From positions 1-9,522 of the forward strand of contig VSOA01000041.1 in the NCBI GenBank assembly GCA_009774585.1: a stretch of 9,522 nt of DNA, read 5' to 3'. This stretch comes from Lachnospiraceae bacterium (GTDB lineage: Bacteria; Bacillota; Clostridia; Lachnospirales; Lachnospiraceae). Shown in pieces: positions 6,736-9,522 of the stretch. A program made the position numbers and the translations under genes. The notes under the pieces are model-generated. The model saw only the letters and a list, made by a program, of their open reading frames with translations, made no database searches and was not told the origin of the DNA. Position 1 is the stretch's first letter. Each line of letters begins with the position of its first letter.

Positions 6736-8367
6736 ATGGATAGAAAAAGATTTTTCACGAGAAATCCAAGATGTCTGGCGGCTTCTGCCGGACTTACCTG
6801 TATGTTTCTGCTGACCGGATGCCACGGAAGAGTGGGACTTGAGGCATTTGAGATACCGGAAGAGTTTGACGCGTCGAAGGAGTATGAGATTACCTTCTGG
6901 GCGAAAAACGATACCAATAAGACGCAGACGGCGATTTATGAGAAAGCGATAGATGACTTCGAGACACTGTATCCGAATGTTACGGTCAATCTGCGTTTAT
7001 ATACGGATTACGGCAAAATATATAATGATGTTATCACGAATATCGCAACAAATACGACGCCGAATGTCTGTATCACATATCCGGACCATATCGCCACTTA
7101 TCTGACGGGGACGAACCTTGTCGTTCCACTGGAGAATTTGTTTGCAGATGCAAAATATGGTCTTGGCGGGAGTCAGGTAGCGTTTGAGTCTCCCAAAGCA
7201 AGTGAGATCATTCCGCAGTTTCTGGAGGAATGCGCATTTGACGGGCATTATTACGCGCTTCCGTATATGCGTTCTACGGAAGCATGTTACGTCAATAAGA
7301 CTTACGTCGAGGACTTGGGATATACGCTTCCCGATACGCTTACTTGGGATTTCGTATGGGAGGTGTCAGAGGCGGCTATGGAGCAGGATGCAGACGGTAA
7401 TTACATGGTCAACGGACAGAAAGTGATGATTCCGTTCATCTATAAATCCACCGACAATATGATGATCCAGATGCTCAGACAGCAGAATGCCGGGTATTCC
7501 ACGGACGAGGGTGAAATTCTGCTGTTTAATGATACTACGCAAAGTCTGTTATATACGATAGCCGGTCACGCCGACAGCGGAGCATTCTCAACGTTTAAGA
7601 TATCAAGTTATCCTGCGAATTTTCTCAATGCCGGACAGTGTATCTTTGCTATAGATTCCACTGCCGGAGCAACTTGGATGGGGACGGATGCACCGCTTAC
7701 GGACATTAGTGAGGACAAGCTGGTCCGTTTTGAGACGGAAGTCATGACGATTCCCCAGTTTGATACGGAAAATCCCCGCATGATATCACAGGGGCCTTCC
7801 GTCTGCATTTTTAATAAGGAGGATCCACAGGAAGTGTTAGCAGCTTGGCTGTTCACACAGTATTTGTTGACGAACGATGTACAAATTGCTTATTCCGAGA
7901 CAGAAGGATATGTTCCGGTGACTTCTAAAGCGCAGGATTCGGCGGAGTATCAGGATTATCTTTCAAGAGGCGGAGAGGACAATGCTTTATATTATGATGT
8001 GAAGATTAAGGCGGCGAAGCTGCTTCTTGATAATGTAGAGAACACCTTTGTTACGCCGGTGTTTGTAGGATCTGCATCGCTCAGAGACGCTGCCGGACAG
8101 CTTATTGAGAATACAGTGAAATCAGTCAGAAGAGGACAAACGGTGGACGAGGAATATATGGTTAGTCTTTATGATGATATGAGGGCATTGTATCGGCTGG
8201 ACCAGATTGACATGTCAAACAGTCGAGTATCTTCCGAAAAAGCAGAATTGGGAAAGCTGCCGGCTACATCGGTGATTTTGCTTGCCTCTCTGGCCGTCGT
8301 ATGGATTCTGATGATTTTCTATGTGATTCTGCAGACAGTGAAAAAGCGCAGAAATGATTCGATATAG
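6736..8367 (+). CDS. ABC importer solute-binding lipoprotein (UgpB/MalE-like) with extra C-terminal membrane helix
   Basis: A 543-residue extracellular solute-binding protein of family 1. The N-terminus has a basic region (DRKR...R), a hydrophobic core and lipobox LTGC ending at C29, so it should be lipid-anchored on the outer face. EITFWAKND (51-59) is the usual first strand of the fold, and DGHYYALPYMRSTEACYVNK (169-188) is the hinge/ligand-side signature common to UgpB and sugar-binding proteins. It is longer than the usual 420-450 residues, partly because of an unusual C-terminus: LPATS at 508-512, a hydrophobic helix to about 535, then KKRR (536-539) and a 4-residue tail. The start is ATG 6736 (GTGGA 6 nt upstream); an in-frame TTG at 6712 would add an unneeded extension. 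It is the last gene of the importer operon. The ligand could be a sugar, oligosaccharide or glycerol-phosphate compound; the sequence does not decide. Confidence 0.93.
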   Translation: MDRKRFFTRNPRCLAASAGLTCMFLLTGCHGRVGLEAFEIPEEFDASKEYEITFWAKNDTNKTQTAIYEKAIDDFETLYPNVTVNLRLYTDYGKIYNDVITNIATNTTPNVCITYPDHIATYLTGTNLVVPLENLFADAKYGLGGSQVAFESPKASEIIPQFLEECAFDGHYYALPYMRSTEACYVNKTYVEDLGYTLPDTLTWDFVWEVSEAAMEQDADGNYMVNGQKVMIPFIYKSTDNMMIQMLRQQNAGYSTDEGEILLFNDTTQSLLYTIAGHADSGAFSTFKISSYPANFLNAGQCIFAIDSTAGATWMGTDAPLTDISEDKLVRFETEVMTIPQFDTENPRMISQGPSVCIFNKEDPQEVLAAWLFTQYLLTNDVQIAYSETEGYVPVTSKAQDSAEYQDYLSRGGEDNALYYDVKIKAAKLLLDNVENTFVTPVFVGSASLRDAAGQLIENTVKSVRRGQTVDEEYMVSLYDDMRALYRLDQIDMSNSRVSSEKAELGKLPATSVILLASLAVVWILMIFYVILQTVKKRRNDSI

Positions 8368-8432
8368 ACGGAGTATTTTTGCGCGCTTGTCAAATGTACA
8401 TGATTCATCGACAGCGTCTTATTCAACGGTTA

Positions 8433-8460
8433 TTGACTTATTGGAAAATTCATGTATACT
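8433..8460 (+). promoter_or_regulatory. Predicted sigma-A type promoter for the OB-fold lipoprotein gene
   Basis: TTGACT at 8433-8438 and TATACT at 8455-8460 are separated by 16 bp, each one mismatch from the consensus -35 and -10. A start around 8466-8468 would give a leader of about 70 nt before the ATG at 8541. It lies between the importer operon and the lipoprotein gene, indicating that the latter can be transcribed independently. No terminator hairpin was seen between 8367 and 8433, so readthrough from the importer operon may also occur. Confidence 0.72.
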
Positions 8461-8511
8461 TAGTGTGTTGTTTATTGGCAGGATAATCTATAAACTACAT
8501 AGTGAAGGTGA

Positions 8512-8526
8512 CGAAGGTACCCTTCG
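8512..8526 (+). promoter_or_regulatory. Small leader hairpin just upstream of the ribosome site
   Basis: CGAAGG (8512-8517) and CCTTCG (8521-8526) are perfect inverted repeats with a 3-nt loop. The hairpin ends 4 nt before GGAGG (8531-8535). A second GAAGG at 8504-8508 could pair with the same CCTTC, giving an alternative fold. This could influence translation or mRNA stability, but it matches no riboswitch class I know and may be incidental. Confidence 0.4.
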
Positions 8527-8540
8527 GAATGGAGGAAAAA

Positions 8541-9284
8541 ATGAAAAAGTTTATAGCAGTATTGTTAGCCTCTGCGCTTGTATTTGCGTGTGCAGGCTGC
8601 GGTTCAAAAGGCGGGGATACGGATGCAAAGTCGGAAGGCGTCATGACATATGATGAGTATATGGCTGCCGAACTGGAGTCGGAAGTCGTTATTGAGACAT
8701 ATGTACAGGCGAAACAGTCATGGTGGGATGACAAGGCTACCGTATATACGCAGGATAAGGACGGCGCATATTTTGTGTATAATATGACATGTTCGGAAGC
8801 AGATTATGATAAGTTAAAACCGGGCACCAAGATTAAAGTTACCGGTTACAAGGCAGAATGGTCAGGAGAAGTGGAGATTGCAGAAGGCGCTACTTTTGAA
8901 ATCGAGGACGGAAACTATGTGGCGGAGGCTATGGATGTTACATCCTTGCTTGGCTCAGAGGAGTTGATTAATCATCAGAACAAATTCGTTACATTTAAGG
9001 GAATGACAGTGGAATCTGCCGGTCAGGATGAAAACGGAAATGACGTGGCATTTTTATATAACTGGGATGGTTCCGGTCAGGATGGAGACGATTTGTATTT
9101 TAATGTATCTCTTGACGGCAATACATATACATTTACGGTAGAGTCTTATCTTTGCGATAACACGACGGATGTATATGCAGCGGTAAAGAATTTGAAGATC
9201 GGTGATAAGATTGATATGGAAGGATTTTTGTACTGGTATGAGGGCGTTAATCCCCATATTACCTCTGTGAAAGCGGCAAAATAG
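8541..9284 (+). CDS. Secreted lipoprotein with two OB-fold-like repeats, function unknown
   Basis: A 247-residue protein with a clear lipoprotein signal: MKKF, a hydrophobic core, and CAGC with the predicted lipidated cysteine at 20. A short G/S/K/D-rich linker follows (21-33). The mature part appears to be two related beta-barrel repeats. LKPGTKIKVTGY (92-103) and LKIGDKIDMEGF (218-229) share the pattern LKxGxKIxxxGY/F, each followed by an aromatic strand (AEWSGEVEI and YWYEGVNPHI). This is the arrangement of OB-fold strands in extracytoplasmic tRNA_anti-like/OB lipoproteins. No catalytic residues are recognisable. The start is firm: GGAGG at 8531-8535 lies 5 nt before the ATG. It has its own promoter and ends 24 bp before a terminator hairpin, so it is probably a single-gene unit rather than part of the importer. 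Ligand and role unknown. Confidence 0.85.
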   Translation: MKKFIAVLLASALVFACAGCGSKGGDTDAKSEGVMTYDEYMAAELESEVVIETYVQAKQSWWDDKATVYTQDKDGAYFVYNMTCSEADYDKLKPGTKIKVTGYKAEWSGEVEIAEGATFEIEDGNYVAEAMDVTSLLGSEELINHQNKFVTFKGMTVESAGQDENGNDVAFLYNWDGSGQDGDDLYFNVSLDGNTYTFTVESYLCDNTTDVYAAVKNLKIGDKIDMEGFLYWYEGVNPHITSVKAAK

Positions 9285-9308
9285 AACATATTTTATAATG
9301 AACGCACT

Positions 9309-9351
9309 AACACCTCGGATGTCGGAGACTAACTGATATCCGAGGTGTTTT
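9309..9351 (+). terminator. Strong hairpin terminator between convergent genes
   Basis: AACACCTCGGAT (9309-9320) is perfectly complementary to ATCCGAGGTGTT (9338-9349), a 12-bp stem. Allowing two G-U pairs it extends to 17 bp (9309-9325 with 9333-9349), with a 7-nt loop. A short T-run (TTTT, 9348-9351) follows, so it fits an intrinsic terminator for the + strand lipoprotein gene, although the T tract is short. On the minus strand no T-run follows the stem, so termination there is less certain. Confidence 0.8.
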
Positions 9352-9379
9352 ATGATAGGAAATTTTGATGTTTCGATTT

Positions 9380-9522
9380 TTATGATGTCGGTTTGCGCAG
9401 AGGGCAGTCCGACATGCTGATTTTGTTTTTAAGTATATTTAATCCGCAATCTTCCAGATAATCCTGCAGAATCGGAAGGGACTGTGAGGAAGTGGGACCG
9501 ATGATAATTTCACCTACGAGGT
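9380..9522 (-). CDS. 3' end of an unrecognised minus-strand gene (partial, runs off window)
   Basis: Reading the minus strand from the window edge, one frame stays open for 46 codons to a TAA at 9382-9380. It begins LVGEIIIGPTSSQSLPILQ and continues DYLEDCGLNILKNKISMSD, ending CPLRKPTS. The other two frames are closed early. The composition (alternating hydrophobic strand, then an amphipathic helix, then a polar tail) looks like a genuine folded C-terminus rather than a chance frame. The gene converges on the lipoprotein gene with the hairpin at 9309-9351 between them. I cannot assign a family from 46 residues. Two cysteines are visible (CGLN and CPLR), but no motif is diagnostic. Confidence 0.7.
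   Translation of the reverse strand, partial: LVGEIIIGPTSSQSLPILQDYLEDCGLNILKNKISMSDCPLRKPTS

Noticed and set aside
8394..8401. ATGTACAT palindrome between the importer operon and the lipoprotein promoter
   Set aside because: An isolated 8-bp palindrome about 30 bp upstream of the -35 element could be an operator half, but it is short, common by chance and not repeated nearby.
8354..8653. 99-codon + strand open frame across the promoter region and into the lipoprotein gene
   Set aside because: It spans the promoter and leader, overlaps the well-supported lipoprotein in another frame, and its translation is Cys/Arg-rich with no family resemblance.

Overview
The window reads as chromosomal DNA from a low-to-mid GC Gram-positive anaerobe, most likely a member of the Lachnospiraceae or a related Clostridia family. 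This rests on GGAGG-type ribosome sites, lipoprotein signals ending in a Gram-positive lipobox, a SpoVB-like flippase, a small membrane-anchored protein with a BofC-like C-terminus, and a sugar-type ABC transporter closest in style to clostridial ones. Assignment below family level is not possible by eye.

Layout: all complete genes are on the + strand. (1) 23-1687 encodes a multi-pass MOP-superfamily flippase of the SpoVB/polysaccharide-exporter type. (2) After about 100 bp without a clear promoter or terminator, 1791-3727 holds a membrane-anchored hypothetical protein with a BofC-like tail and an HI0933/BaiN-type FAD oxidoreductase, 17 bp apart. (3) Only 4 bp after the oxidoreductase, 3732-8367 holds a complete CUT1-class ABC importer in the order ATPase, MalF-type permease, MalG-type permease, solute-binding lipoprotein. 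The first two genes overlap by 4 bp (ATGA). The binding protein is odd because it has both a lipobox and a C-terminal membrane helix with a basic tail, preceded by an LPATS sequence. (4) From a recognisable sigma-A type promoter at 8433-8460, a separate unit at 8541-9284 encodes a lipoprotein with two OB-fold-like repeats, and it ends at a strong hairpin at 9309-9351. (5) The last 143 bp hold the 3' end of an unrecognised gene on the minus strand, converging on the same hairpin.

Functionally, the ABC genes form one importer: the lipid-anchored binding protein captures a solute (probably a sugar or a polyol/glycerol phosphate), the two permeases form the channel, and the MalK/UgpC-like ATPase powers it. 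No glycoside hydrolase or regulator is adjacent, so the substrate cannot be read from context. Nothing here looks like a mobile element, phage, CRISPR array or RNA gene. The window is mostly ordinary, and its most distinctive points are the doubly anchored binding protein and the tandem OB-fold lipoprotein.
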